Source: Lentisphaeria bacterium
Lineage (GTDB): Bacteria > Verrucomicrobiota > Lentisphaeria > Victivallales > Victivallaceae
Assembly: GCA_017450705.1 (NCBI GenBank)
Contig: JAFSTC010000047.1
Location: 1-64,000, forward strand
Reading direction: 5' to 3'
Length of the DNA: 64,000 nt
Shown: positions 44,950-54,193 of the stretch, piece after piece
Numbering within the stretch: the stretch's first letter is position 1
Layout of the letters: the number at the start of each line of letters is the position of its first letter
Notes under the pieces: model-generated
What the model was told of the DNA's origin: nothing
What the model saw: only the letters and a program-made list of their open reading frames with translations
Databases searched by the model: none
Translations under genes and position numbers: made by a program

Positions 44950-46374
44950 ATGTACTTTGAATGTTCCTACCGGGTCCCCTACGCCGACACCGATCAGATG
45001 GGGGTCGTCTACTACGCCAACTATTTGGAGTACTTCGAGCGCGGACGGACCGAGATGTTCCGGGCCGCGGGCATGCCCTATTCGGCCCTGGAGAAGGAGG
45101 GGCTGTTCCTGCCCGTCATCGAGGCCTGCTGTTACTACCACGGTTCCGCGCGGTACGACGATCTGCTGACCTTCCGCTCCTACGTGGAGAGCCGCCAGCG
45201 GGTCAAGCTCAAAATCTGCACCGAGGTCCGCCGCGGCGAGGAACTCCTGGTCAAGGGGTATGTGATCCTCGGGTGCGTCAACGCCGACAGGAAGCCCGTC
45301 CGCATGCCGGAGCACATGGCCGCCTGCTGCGACGCGCTCCTCTGGGACGGCAGCGAAAAGAAAAGACAGTTCGTCGAGGTCGAAAACATCTATCCCCTCA
45401 AGTTCGCTCCCGTGTATCAGGAGCGCATCTGGGGCGGCACGCAGCTGACCGATGTGCTGAAGCGGGAACTGCCGCCTCACGCTGCTCCCATCGGCGAATC
45501 CTGGGAGCTGTGCGACCGCGGCGAGATCCAGTCCCGGGTCGTCAACGGCGAACTCGCCGGTTTCACCCTCTCGGAACTCGTCCGCCGCTACGGACGGGAT
45601 CTGCTGGGCGCCAAGGCCGGGCAGCTGGACCGTTTCCCGCTGCTCGTCAAAATCATCGACGCCGGGGAGAAATTGAGTCTGCAGGTCCATCCCGACGATG
45701 CCGCCTGTCAGGCCCTGGGCAACGGCGCCGAGAGCAAGACCGAGATGTGGTACATCCTCGCTTCCCGGCCCGGCGCGTGCATCCTCGCCGGTCTGGACAG
45801 TCAGTTCTCCCGGAACCACATGATCGATCTGCTGCGTTCCGGCTCCGCCGACGGGCTTCTCCAGACCCACGTTTCCCAGGCCGGCGACGCCTATTTCATC
45901 CCGGCGGGGACGCTCCACGCCATCGGCGCGGGCAACCTGCTGCTGGAGGTCCAGCAGAACAGCGACACCACCTACCGTCTTTCGGACTGGGGCCGGGTCG
46001 GCAGCGACGGCAAGATGCGGGAACTGCACCTCGAGCAGGGGATCCGCGCCGCCAACTTCGTCAACCGTGCCAGTCCCCGCATCGCCGCCGCCGTGGACCA
46101 GGTGGCGTGGAACCGCAAGATCACCATCGTCGGCAACTGCCCGTACTTCAATTTTGCCGAACTGCGGCTGGTCGAACCCTGGAACGACGACACGAAAAAA
46201 GAGAGTTTCCATTACATCACCGCGATCAGCTCTCCCGTGAGGATCGGCCGCGACGACCGACGCGTCGACCTGGCCGTCGGCGAGAGCGTCCTGCTCCCCG
46301 CCGCCTTCGGCGCCTACACCATCGAATCCCTGACCGCGGACAAGCACTGTACCGTGGTCAAAACGACCCTCTGA
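44950..46374 (+). CDS. Fusion of a YbgC-type hotdog thioesterase and type I mannose-6-phosphate isomerase
   Basis: 474 residues in one frame. Residues 1-135 are an acyl-CoA thioesterase of the YbgC/4HBT type: VPYADTDQMGVVYYANYLEY carries the catalytic Asp and GVVYYANYLEYFERGR the hotdog signature. Residues about 148-474 are a type I phosphomannose isomerase (ManA, normally around 320 residues here): YQERIWGG, PIGESWEL, the zinc ligands in LSLQVHPDD and KTEMWYIL, and AGTLHAIGAGNLLLEVQQ. The linker (GSEKKRQFVEVENIYPLKF) has no Met, so the isomerase has no start of its own. Each half looks intact. It starts six bases after cmk. Pairing of lipid thioester hydrolysis with mannose metabolism is not one I know. 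Confidence 0.85.
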   Translation: MYFECSYRVPYADTDQMGVVYYANYLEYFERGRTEMFRAAGMPYSALEKEGLFLPVIEACCYYHGSARYDDLLTFRSYVESRQRVKLKICTEVRRGEELLVKGYVILGCVNADRKPVRMPEHMAACCDALLWDGSEKKRQFVEVENIYPLKFAPVYQERIWGGTQLTDVLKRELPPHAAPIGESWELCDRGEIQSRVVNGELAGFTLSELVRRYGRDLLGAKAGQLDRFPLLVKIIDAGEKLSLQVHPDDAACQALGNGAESKTEMWYILASRPGACILAGLDSQFSRNHMIDLLRSGSADGLLQTHVSQAGDAYFIPAGTLHAIGAGNLLLEVQQNSDTTYRLSDWGRVGSDGKMRELHLEQGIRAANFVNRASPRIAAAVDQVAWNRKITIVGNCPYFNFAELRLVEPWNDDTKKESFHYITAISSPVRIGRDDRRVDLAVGESVLLPAAFGAYTIESLTADKHCTVVKTTL

Positions 46375-46383
46375 GAAAGCATC

Positions 46384-48168
46384 ATGAAATTTTTGACCGA
46401 TCTGGAAGCTTTTCTGCGCTCCAAGTTCCCCGGGTATCCCGGGGAGGCCGTCCTGGCCGCCGACCCCTGTCCTCCGGGGCAGAAGGGGGATTTCACCGTC
46501 AACTGCTTCAAAATAGCCCGCTTCTGCGGCAATCCCGCCGCGGCGGCGGCCGCCGCCGCAGGTTTCCTTGAGGATCACCCCGACGTGGAGAGCGCCGAGA
46601 CCGTCAAGGCCTTCGTCAACATCACCCTCACGCCCGCGGCGCTCCACGCCGCCGGGGCCGCCGATGCGGATTCCCTGCTGGCGCGCGCTCTTCTCCCCGA
46701 AGCTCAGCGCAGGAAGATCCTCATCGAGTTCTCCGCGCCCAACACCAACAAGCCCCAGCACCTGGGCCACGTCCGCAACAACACGCTGGGCATGTCTTTG
46801 GCCTCGCTGCTCAAGCGGGTGGGCCACGAGGTGGTCCAGATCAATCTGGTCAACGACCGGGGGATCCACATCTGCAAGTCCATGCTGGCCTACAAGATGT
46901 TCGGCAACGGCGTCACCCCGGAGTCCAGCGGGATCAAGGGCGATCATCTGGTGGGCGACTTCTACGTCAAGTTCAATCAGGCCCTGTCGGAGGAGATCAA
47001 GGCTTTGCGCGAGGCCCGTCCCGAGCTGGCCGACAAGGACAACGACGAGCTGTTTCTGGAGACATCCCTCGGGCAGCAGGCCCAGCAGATGCTCCGGGAC
47101 TGGGAGGCCGGGGATCCCGAAGTCCGCGCCCTCTGGAAAAAGATGAACGGCTGGGTCTTCGACGGTTTCGCCGCCACCTATGAGCGCATGGGGATCCGTT
47201 TCGACCACACCTATCTCGAAAGCCAGACCTATCTTTTGGGCAAGGACACCGTCAAAGCGGGGCTGGAAAAGAACGTGTTTTCCAAACGCGAGGACGGCGC
47301 GGTGGTCTGCGACCTGGGCAAGCTGGGGACCAAGGTCCTGCTCCGCAAGGACGGCACCAGCGTCTACATCACGCAGGACATCGGCACCACGCTCCTCAAG
47401 CACGACGACTACGATCCCGACACCATGATCTGGGTCGTGGGCGACGAGCAGAATCTCCATTTCCAGATGCTGTTCGCCATTTTGAAGAAACTGGGATACG
47501 GCTGGGCCGACCGGCTGTATCACCTCTCCTACGGCATGGTCAATCTGCCCTCCGGCCGGATGAAGAGCCGCGAGGGCACCGTCGTGGACGCCGACGATCT
47601 CTTCGACGAAATGACCTCCCTGGCCGCTGCGGCGTGCCGCGAACGGTACGGGGACGACATCTCCGACGGGGAGCTCGCCTCCCGGAGCGAGATCATCGGA
47701 CTGGGCGCGCTGAAGTTCATGCTGCTCAAATTCAATGCCAAGACCACCATCACCTTCGACCCCGCCGCCTCGGTGCGGTTCGAGGGCGACACCGGGCCCT
47801 ACGTGCAGTACGTGGCCGCCCGGATCAGCTCCATCACCCGCAAGGCCGCGGGCAGCGGGCTCGACGCCGTCCCCGTCAACTGGGCCCGGCTGGGGCACGC
47901 CTTCGAGCGGGAACTTGCCGTGAAGCTCTATTTCTACCCCGCCTGTCTCCGGCTCTGCGCCGAAAAGCGGGATTGCTCCGGGCTGGTGGAATACCTGCTG
48001 GATCTCTGCAAGAGTTTCAACCGCTTCTACCGGGAGTGCCCCGTCGTCGGCATCGCCAAAGAGGATCCCGAGCTGGCCGCCAGCCGTCTGGCTCTGGCCG
48101 GAACCGTCCGCCGCGTCGTGGCCGACGGTCTGGAGACCCTGACCATCGGCGTCCCCGAAGCCATGTGA
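46384..48168 (+). CDS. argS: Arginyl-tRNA synthetase
   Basis: 594 residues. Class I enzyme charging tRNA-Arg. An N-terminal ArgS additional domain (1-115) recognises the tRNA D-loop. The HIGH-type motif is APNTNKPQHLGHVRNN near residue 125, and the family's KMSKS counterpart lies at RMKSREGTVVDADDL. The DALR anticodon domain at the C-terminus includes FEGDTGPYVQYVAARISSI just before it. It ends PEAM rather than the frequent PERM. Confidence 0.96.
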   Translation: MKFLTDLEAFLRSKFPGYPGEAVLAADPCPPGQKGDFTVNCFKIARFCGNPAAAAAAAAGFLEDHPDVESAETVKAFVNITLTPAALHAAGAADADSLLARALLPEAQRRKILIEFSAPNTNKPQHLGHVRNNTLGMSLASLLKRVGHEVVQINLVNDRGIHICKSMLAYKMFGNGVTPESSGIKGDHLVGDFYVKFNQALSEEIKALREARPELADKDNDELFLETSLGQQAQQMLRDWEAGDPEVRALWKKMNGWVFDGFAATYERMGIRFDHTYLESQTYLLGKDTVKAGLEKNVFSKREDGAVVCDLGKLGTKVLLRKDGTSVYITQDIGTTLLKHDDYDPDTMIWVVGDEQNLHFQMLFAILKKLGYGWADRLYHLSYGMVNLPSGRMKSREGTVVDADDLFDEMTSLAAAACRERYGDDISDGELASRSEIIGLGALKFMLLKFNAKTTITFDPAASVRFEGDTGPYVQYVAARISSITRKAAGSGLDAVPVNWARLGHAFERELAVKLYFYPACLRLCAEKRDCSGLVEYLLDLCKSFNRFYRECPVVGIAKEDPELAASRLALAGTVRRVVADGLETLTIGVPEAM

Positions 48169-48207
48169 GACATCCCGAAAACGATTTTGACATAAAGGAA
48201 AAACATC

Positions 48208-49290
48208 ATGCCCGACGAAAAACTCAACTCTTTCGATCCCGCCCTCCGCAAAGCCGCCGTCGACCAGGCCGCGGCCGCGATGAACATCTTCAATCTCCAC
48301 TGCCACAGCTTCTTCTCGTACAACGGCTACGGCTACTCCCCCAGCTACCTCGCCGTGCTGGCCAAGGAGCGCAACTGGCGCGCTGTGGGACTGGTTGACT
48401 TCGACGTCCTCGACGGCGTGGACGAATTCCTCGCCGCCGCCAAACGCATGGGCGTCCGCGCCGTGGCGGGCATGGAGACGAGAGTCTTCGTTCCCGAACT
48501 GGCCTCCGTGGAGATCAACTCCCCCGGCGAGCCGGGGATCGCCTATCATCTGGGCTGCGGCTTCACCTCCTCCCAGGTCCCGGAGTGCGCCCGCGCCTTC
48601 GCCTCCGAACTGCGCCGCAAGGCCAACGCCCGGACCCGGAATGTCGTGGAGGCCGTCAACGCCTTCCTGCCCGAGATCGCCCTCGACTTCGACGCCGTCG
48701 CCGCCGAATTCACCCCCAAGGGCAACGTCACCGAGCGCCACGTCTGTCAGGCCTACCGGATGAAGGCCGAAAAGGTCTTCCCGCAGGATAAAGGTGCCGC
48801 CTACTGGCGGGAAAAGATCGGCGGTTTTGAGGAGAACCCCGTGAAGCTGGAGGCCCTGATCCGCTCCAAGACCATGAAAAAGGGCGGCGTCGGCTACATG
48901 AGTCCCGATCCCTCGGCCTTCCCCACGCTGGAGGAGATGAACAAATTCGTCACCTCCTGCGGCGCTCTGCCCACCGTGGCCTGGCTCAACGGTCTCTCCG
49001 GCGGCGAAGCCGATCCGGGCGCGCTGCTGGATCTCCACATGAAGTACGGCGCCCGGGCCGTCACCATCATCCCCGACCGCAACTGGAACTTCCCCGATCC
49101 CGAAAAGCGCGCCAAAATGGCCCGGGAACTGGACCGCTTCATCGCCGCCGCCGTCCAGCGCGGCCTGCCCATCCTCGCCGGGACCGAGATGAACGCCCCC
49201 GGCCAGAAGCTGGTGGACGATTTCTCCGTTCCGGAACTGGCCAAGCACCTCGACACCTTTATCGCCGGGGCCGACGCCCTCGCCAAGTAA
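48208..49290 (+). CDS. PHP-domain metal-dependent phosphoesterase
   Basis: 360 residues. The PHP motif I is LHCHSFFSYNGYGYSPSYL, with His31 and His33, then GLVDFDVLDGVDEF and GMETRVF. The metal ligands fit a trinuclear PHP phosphatase or nuclease. PHP proteins include histidinol phosphatases and nucleases; the substrate here cannot be told. The neighbouring aminotransferase, 12 bp downstream, suggests an amino acid or amino sugar path, but this is weak. AAAGGAA precedes the start. Confidence 0.82.
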   Translation: MPDEKLNSFDPALRKAAVDQAAAAMNIFNLHCHSFFSYNGYGYSPSYLAVLAKERNWRAVGLVDFDVLDGVDEFLAAAKRMGVRAVAGMETRVFVPELASVEINSPGEPGIAYHLGCGFTSSQVPECARAFASELRRKANARTRNVVEAVNAFLPEIALDFDAVAAEFTPKGNVTERHVCQAYRMKAEKVFPQDKGAAYWREKIGGFEENPVKLEALIRSKTMKKGGVGYMSPDPSAFPTLEEMNKFVTSCGALPTVAWLNGLSGGEADPGALLDLHMKYGARAVTIIPDRNWNFPDPEKRAKMARELDRFIAAAVQRGLPILAGTEMNAPGQKLVDDFSVPELAKHLDTFIAGADALAK

Positions 49291-49302
49291 GGAGGTCTCC
49301 CA

Positions 49303-50496
49303 ATGCAGCTTCTCAACGACGAAATAAAGAACGCCCTCGCCAACAGCTCCTGGATCCGCCGCATGTTCGAGGCCGGTCTGGAACTCAAGAAGAAATACGG
49401 CGAGGACGCCGTCTGCGACTTCAGTCTGGGCAACCCCGATCTGCCGCCGCCCGCCGTCGTGGGCGAGACGCTCCGGGAGATCGCCGCGAAAGCCGACGCT
49501 CCCTTCGCCATCGGCTACATGCCCAACGCGGGCTACATGAGCCTGCGCGAGAAACTGGCTTCCCTCGTCTCCCGGGAACAGGTGTGCACCGTCCCTGCCG
49601 CCAACGTCATCGTCACCTGCGGCGCCGCGGGCGGGCTCAACGTCTTCTTCCGCGCCGTGCTCTCTCCCGGGGACGAAGTCATCAGCCCCTCGCCCTATTT
49701 CGTCGAGTACAACTCCTACGTCGCCAACGCGGGGGGAAAGCTGGTCACCGCCCCCTCGAAGGAACTCACCTTCGAGCTGGACATCGACTCCTTCCGCAAA
49801 GCCCTGTCGCCCAAAACCCGCGCCATCATCATCAACTCCCCCAACAACCCCACGGGCCAGATCTACGGCCGCGAAGAGTTGGCTGCCCTCGGGAAACTCG
49901 TCCGCGAACACGAGGAAAAGACCGGGAGACCCCTCTTCGTCCTCTCCGACGAACCTTACCGGTTCCTCAATTTCGAGGGCGTCGAGATCCCGCCCGTCAT
50001 GGCGTTTTTCAAGCATGCCGCCGTCATCGGCTCCTTCAGCAAAAACCTTTCCCTCGCCGGGGAACGGCTGGGCTACATCGCCGTCTCCCCGCAGGTGGAG
50101 AACGCTCAGGAACTCATGGCCGGCCTCATCATGTGCAACCGCATCCTCGGCTTCGTCAACGCCCCCGCCCTGGGCCAGCAGATCCTCGAAAAATGCCTCG
50201 ACGCCCAGGTGGATCTCGACGTCTACCGCCGCCGCCGCGACGCCATGGCCAAAGTCCTCCGCGACGCCGGAGTTGCCTTCACGCTCCCCCGCGGGGCCTT
50301 CTACTTCTTCGCCAAGTCCCCCGTGGAGGACGAGTGCAAATTCGTCGACGCCCTCCTCGAACAGCGCATCCTCGCCGTCCCCGGACGGGGCTTCGGCAAG
50401 CCCGGCTACATCCGTCTGGCCTGCTGCGTGGACGAAAAGATCATCCTCCGCAGCGCCGCAGGTTTCGCCGCCGCCGTCCGCGGTTTGAAGAAATAG
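49303..50496 (+). CDS. PLP-dependent aminotransferase, aspartate aminotransferase fold I
   Basis: 397 residues with AAGGAGGT as ribosome-binding site. DFSLGNPDLPPPAVV, GYMPNAGYMSLREKLA, INSPNNPTGQIYGREEL and the PLP lysine in SFSKNLSLAGERLGYIA are those of class I/II aminotransferases. The sequence is of the type annotated as aspartate or alanine aminotransferase. Donor and acceptor are unknown. The dispersed repeat follows its stop directly. Confidence 0.9.
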   Translation: MQLLNDEIKNALANSSWIRRMFEAGLELKKKYGEDAVCDFSLGNPDLPPPAVVGETLREIAAKADAPFAIGYMPNAGYMSLREKLASLVSREQVCTVPAANVIVTCGAAGGLNVFFRAVLSPGDEVISPSPYFVEYNSYVANAGGKLVTAPSKELTFELDIDSFRKALSPKTRAIIINSPNNPTGQIYGREELAALGKLVREHEEKTGRPLFVLSDEPYRFLNFEGVEIPPVMAFFKHAAVIGSFSKNLSLAGERLGYIAVSPQVENAQELMAGLIMCNRILGFVNAPALGQQILEKCLDAQVDLDVYRRRRDAMAKVLRDAGVAFTLPRGAFYFFAKSPVEDECKFVDALLEQRILAVPGRGFGKPGYIRLACCVDEKIILRSAAGFAAAVRGLKK

Positions 50497-50506
50497 GGGG
50501 GAGTTC

Positions 50507-50560
50507 CGGGGGAAGGGGAAACTTCTTTTCCACGTGAAAAGAAGTTTTCCCCTTCCCCCG
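50507..50560. repeat. Long hairpin with CACGT apex (repeat family copy C)
   Basis: Left arm 50507-50530 pairs with 50536-50560, with a single bulged T at 50548. The stem is 24 bp and the loop CACGT. It is followed by TCCCCCGGGCCCC and TTTTCAAGAAAAGCGGGG (to about 50604), the second module also found at 112 and 12630. It separates the aminotransferase from the lipoprotein gene and may terminate transcription. Confidence 0.8.
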
Positions 50561-50653
50561 GGCCCCTATCCCTTTTCAAGAAAAGCGGGGTATTTTGAGG
50601 GGGGGGGGAGTTTGAGTTCCGAAAGCAGTTTGTTCAAGGAAGGAGAACGGAAG

Positions 50654-52975
50654 ATGAAACGATTGATCCCGATCGTCGCGGCGGGCCTCCTGCTCGCCGG
50701 ATGCGCCTCCAGCGAACGCATGGCCCGGCTCTCCGGCGGCGTCGTGCGGAAACACTCCGCCCCGCGGACCGAAAGACTGCGCTCCGTCCGCTTCCAGAAG
50801 GGAGCCGCCGCGCAAGTGCGACCGACCGTCCCGCAGCGCGGGGATTTTTCCGAAAAGTCCCTCATCAACATCTGGCCCTTCTTCTACCGCTCCGACGACT
50901 ATTTTTCCGCCCTGTGGCCCGTTTTCGACTACGACCCCTACGGCATGGCCGTGAGACCCCTCTGGAATCAGGAGGGCGACGACTGCTCCATCCTCTTCCC
51001 CCTCTCGTCGTGGAACACCGCCTCGAAGAACGGCTGGGCGGCGCTGTTTTACTGGGACCCGGACTTCATCGGCTTCGTCCCCCTCTTCCACCAGAGTTTC
51101 CACAAGGAGCGCGGCGGCGCGTACTACACCCCGCTTTTCATGCGCTACTGGGAGCACTCCATCCCCGGCTGGCTCGTCCCCGAAAGGGAGGACTCCTGGA
51201 CGCAGTTCATGCTGGGCTATTACCGAAAGGTGCGGAAAACCGACATCTCGAACCATCGTTATCTTGCACCTTATGATTACGCCCAACGGACCCGGGAGCG
51301 CCTCGCGTGGGAACTGCGCAACACCTCGACACCCGTTCCCGCCGACGTGAAGGCCTACCGGGCCTACCGCGACAAGGTGTTCAAAACTCTTCCCGAGTAC
51401 GACGACACATATTACGGCTTCATCCCCCTCTTTTTCGGCTGGGATCTGCGGGACGAACGGGGTCTCAATCTGGCCGGGATCCTGGGCCACTGGGAAAGCG
51501 CTCCCCAGCGCGCCTCCTGCTGGGGGTTGCTCCATCTGCTCTTCTCCTGGGGCCGGGTGAAAAACGGGCCCCTTTTCGCCACGGACAGTCGTTCCTATTT
51601 CTGCATCCCGCCCCTGCTTCTCTACGGGGGGAAGACCGCGTACAAGGGTGGCCCGGTGTGGAAAAAACTCCAAAAACTGGAGGCCGTGGGGTTCCGCCGC
51701 CACGAACCCTTCTCCAAAAATCTCCCCGAAATGAAGCGCCTCTACAAGGAGGCCGAGGGGCAGGAGATGCCTCGAGAACTGTGCAGTTACGACCTGTGGC
51801 GGCTCTGGGTGGAGGAGTACGCCGCCAAGCAGAAGATCAAGACCGAGACGGAGTCTTACGGCGGCTTTTTGCCCCTTTACTGCTTTTACGCCGGACGGAG
51901 GCACTTCTTCTGGACGGTCCCCGCGCTGCTCACCTTTGCCGACAGCAGCAAAAAGCACAGTTTCTTTTTGAGCATCCCCCTCTTCACCCTGCGGAATACG
52001 GATGAAAACGAATCGCTGACTACCACCGCGGGGCCCCTCATCTGGTACGCCAAACACCGCAAAGAGCCCCGCATCTGGCGGCCCGTGTTTTCCCGCGACG
52101 TCTTCCGGGTGAAAAACACATGGCATCAGCACACCTTCGAGGACGAGTACGCGCTCTGCGCCCTCTACTACCACGGCCGCGACGGTTTCTCCGTGGCCCG
52201 GGAGGGCGTGGACGCAAAACTTCTCGAGAGCGTGCGCAGTTCCGCCTTCGATTTCCGGCGCCGGAACGATCGGCTCCGCGGGGACGATCGGCGTCTGGCC
52301 CAACGCGAGGCGGTCAACGCCAAGTGGGCCGTGAAGACCCGGCTGGACGAATTGAAGAAGATGGTCGACGCCGAGGAGATCCGGCTCCAGCGGGAAAAAT
52401 GGAGCAAGGAGGAAAAGAAATTCCTCGCCGACCTCGCCGTCTGGGTGAGGAACGCGAAAAAACTGGGCATGACCTTCAGCCGCGCCACGCTGGAGGAAAA
52501 GAACTTCGACGCCGCCCTTGAAGCGCTCCTCGACAAGCACGCCGAAACGCGTTTCAGCGAAGACTTCGGCTCCGGTTTCTTCTACCGCAAGGAGCTGGAC
52601 GAAAACGGGGACTTCGACTGGCACATCTTCCTTTATCTGGCCTCGGGAAGCCGCAAGGGCACCCGGGAGAAGGCGCAAGTCCTGCAGTTCTTCTACCGGC
52701 GCACCCGGGAGGGGGAGCGGGAGGAAAAGGTGATCTTCCCCTTCATCGCCGTGCGGCAGGACAAGGACTCCCGCAGCGCCTCCTTCCTCTGGCGCTTGTG
52801 GGAGACCCACGAGAGCCCCCGGGGCAAAGGCGGGTATGTCCTCTTCTTCCCGTGGGGAGAACCCGCGGCGGCCCCCGCATCTCCGAAGGAAGTTTCTCCG
52901 AAACCGGTCCCGCCCTCCGGCGAAAAAGTCCGTGTCCGGCGGGAAACGCCCCGGAAGGCCGTCACAGATCGGTGA
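50654..52975 (+). CDS. Large lipoprotein of unknown function
   Basis: 773 residues from ATG 50654, with AGGAG eight bases upstream. The signal peptide MKRLIPIVAAGLLLAGC ends in the lipobox LAGC, so the mature protein is lipid-anchored. The body is rich in aromatic residues and repeats short motifs such as FYRSDDYF, LFYWDPDFIGFVPLF and YYGFIPLFFGW, so several similar beta-rich units are likely. A charged, helical stretch lies near 560-640. I do not recognise a family. The 3' end overlaps the convergent GH20 gene by 14 bp. Confidence 0.8.
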   Translation: MKRLIPIVAAGLLLAGCASSERMARLSGGVVRKHSAPRTERLRSVRFQKGAAAQVRPTVPQRGDFSEKSLINIWPFFYRSDDYFSALWPVFDYDPYGMAVRPLWNQEGDDCSILFPLSSWNTASKNGWAALFYWDPDFIGFVPLFHQSFHKERGGAYYTPLFMRYWEHSIPGWLVPEREDSWTQFMLGYYRKVRKTDISNHRYLAPYDYAQRTRERLAWELRNTSTPVPADVKAYRAYRDKVFKTLPEYDDTYYGFIPLFFGWDLRDERGLNLAGILGHWESAPQRASCWGLLHLLFSWGRVKNGPLFATDSRSYFCIPPLLLYGGKTAYKGGPVWKKLQKLEAVGFRRHEPFSKNLPEMKRLYKEAEGQEMPRELCSYDLWRLWVEEYAAKQKIKTETESYGGFLPLYCFYAGRRHFFWTVPALLTFADSSKKHSFFLSIPLFTLRNTDENESLTTTAGPLIWYAKHRKEPRIWRPVFSRDVFRVKNTWHQHTFEDEYALCALYYHGRDGFSVAREGVDAKLLESVRSSAFDFRRRNDRLRGDDRRLAQREAVNAKWAVKTRLDELKKMVDAEEIRLQREKWSKEEKKFLADLAVWVRNAKKLGMTFSRATLEEKNFDAALEALLDKHAETRFSEDFGSGFFYRKELDENGDFDWHIFLYLASGSRKGTREKAQVLQFFYRRTREGEREEKVIFPFIAVRQDKDSRSASFLWRLWETHESPRGKGGYVLFFPWGEPAAAPASPKEVSPKPVPPSGEKVRVRRETPRKAVTDR

Positions 52976-54188
52976 GGATGGCGGCGCGCCGCTCGCGGGC
53001 GAACTCCTCCCCGCCGCTCAGGCGGGCGTCCTCGAAAAATGCCTCCGTCTTTTTTTCCCAAGCCCGGCAGTCCGCCGTCAGCGCGGCAAGGGGAGGCTCG
53101 AAGTGGGACTTGACAAGTTCCGGAGCCTCCCCCGTGAATTTCGCCGAGGCGCGCAAAACGCCGCGCAGGTGGCGCAGCGCGTCCCCTCGGGCGAGGAGCG
53201 CGGCTTCTTCTTCGGCCAGGATGTCCCATTTTTTCCCCTCTTCCGCCAGCCAGTCCGGCGGCGGGAGGGGCCGGGGGGCCGCCGCCTGAAATTCCCTGAG
53301 CAGGGAGGGCCACGGCGTGTAGAGCGGCCACAGATTGGAGGGCCGTCCCCAAGTGGTCCAGATCACCGGGACGGGCTCTTTTTTCCACACGGCGATGTTG
53401 GCCAGACGGCCGGGGTGGTCGACGTCCGCCCGGGCCCAGAAGTCCTCCCGGAAGCACTGGAGCGCGGCCGCGCCCCAGACCTCGTTCCCGCCGGCAGCCA
53501 GCGCGGCGTCCCGTTCGGCGGGGGCGGCGTCGGCCCGGTAGGCCCAGTTGACGAGGATCGTTTCGGACGGCATCTTTGCTGCGAGGTCGAGCCGGGACTC
53601 CCGCCAGAACATGTCGGCCCAGATCAGGGGGCGCATGCCCGCGGCGAGGGCGCTCCGGCAGAGTTCCGACACGTGGCGCAGATAGACGGCAAGTTTCCCC
53701 TCGGGGGCGTCTTTGACCCGCTCCGCGCACCGGGGGCAGGAGGCCAGATGCCAGGTCTCGTCGGCGCCGAGGTGGATCATCCGGCTTTCGGGATGGAGTT
53801 CCAGAATCTCATCCATGAACGCCCGCAGCAGAGGCAATGTCTCCGGGTGCGAGGGGCAGAACTCGTTGCGGAAGCCGTTCTCCCGCAGGGCAGCGTATTT
53901 TTCGTGCCGCAGGACCCACTCGAAGTGGCCCAGGGTCTGCATGAGGGGGATGACGTCGAGGCCGATCTCTTTGCAGTGGGCGTTGACGCGGGCGATGTCT
54001 TTGCGCGCGAGGAGGGGCTCCGCCGCGCCGGGCCAGGTGCGCCAGTCGACCCGCAGATCGTACTCGGGGACGATGCCGTCAAACCCCAGCTCCCGGAACC
54101 AGTCGAGGTACTCGAGGAGCCGGGGCATTTCGGGAACGACGCCTTTGAAGTCCAGATGCAGATAATTTTTTTTGACCGCTTCAGCCAT
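52962..54188 (-). CDS. Glycoside hydrolase family 20-like enzyme (beta-hexosaminidase type)
   Basis: 408 residues without signal peptide. Single (beta/alpha)8 barrel. RMIHLGADETWHLASCPRC contains the GH20 pair Asp143-Glu144, which drives substrate-assisted cleavage of N-acetylhexosamine glycosides. MQTLGHFEWVLRHEKYAALRE and IWADMFWR are also typical of small GH20 enzymes. It lacks the N-terminal domain of classical family members. The start lies five bases after the stop of the secreted hydrolase gene, so the two are cotranscribed. It may act in the cytoplasm on imported fragments. Confidence 0.85.
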   Translation of the reverse strand: MAEAVKKNYLHLDFKGVVPEMPRLLEYLDWFRELGFDGIVPEYDLRVDWRTWPGAAEPLLARKDIARVNAHCKEIGLDVIPLMQTLGHFEWVLRHEKYAALRENGFRNEFCPSHPETLPLLRAFMDEILELHPESRMIHLGADETWHLASCPRCAERVKDAPEGKLAVYLRHVSELCRSALAAGMRPLIWADMFWRESRLDLAAKMPSETILVNWAYRADAAPAERDAALAAGGNEVWGAAALQCFREDFWARADVDHPGRLANIAVWKKEPVPVIWTTWGRPSNLWPLYTPWPSLLREFQAAAPRPLPPPDWLAEEGKKWDILAEEEAALLARGDALRHLRGVLRASAKFTGEAPELVKSHFEPPLAALTADCRAWEKKTEAFFEDARLSGGEEFARERRAAILTDL

Positions 54189-54193
54189 ATTTC

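Noticed and set aside
42946-50016. A 7-kb open frame on the minus strand, opposite secY to the aminotransferase
   Set aside because: It lies antisense to well-supported genes. High GC with strong third-position bias removes stops from the antisense frame; the product is low-complexity Gly/Asp/Val-rich. The same applies to the long minus frames at 2563-5196, 8784-11672 and 14853-19694.
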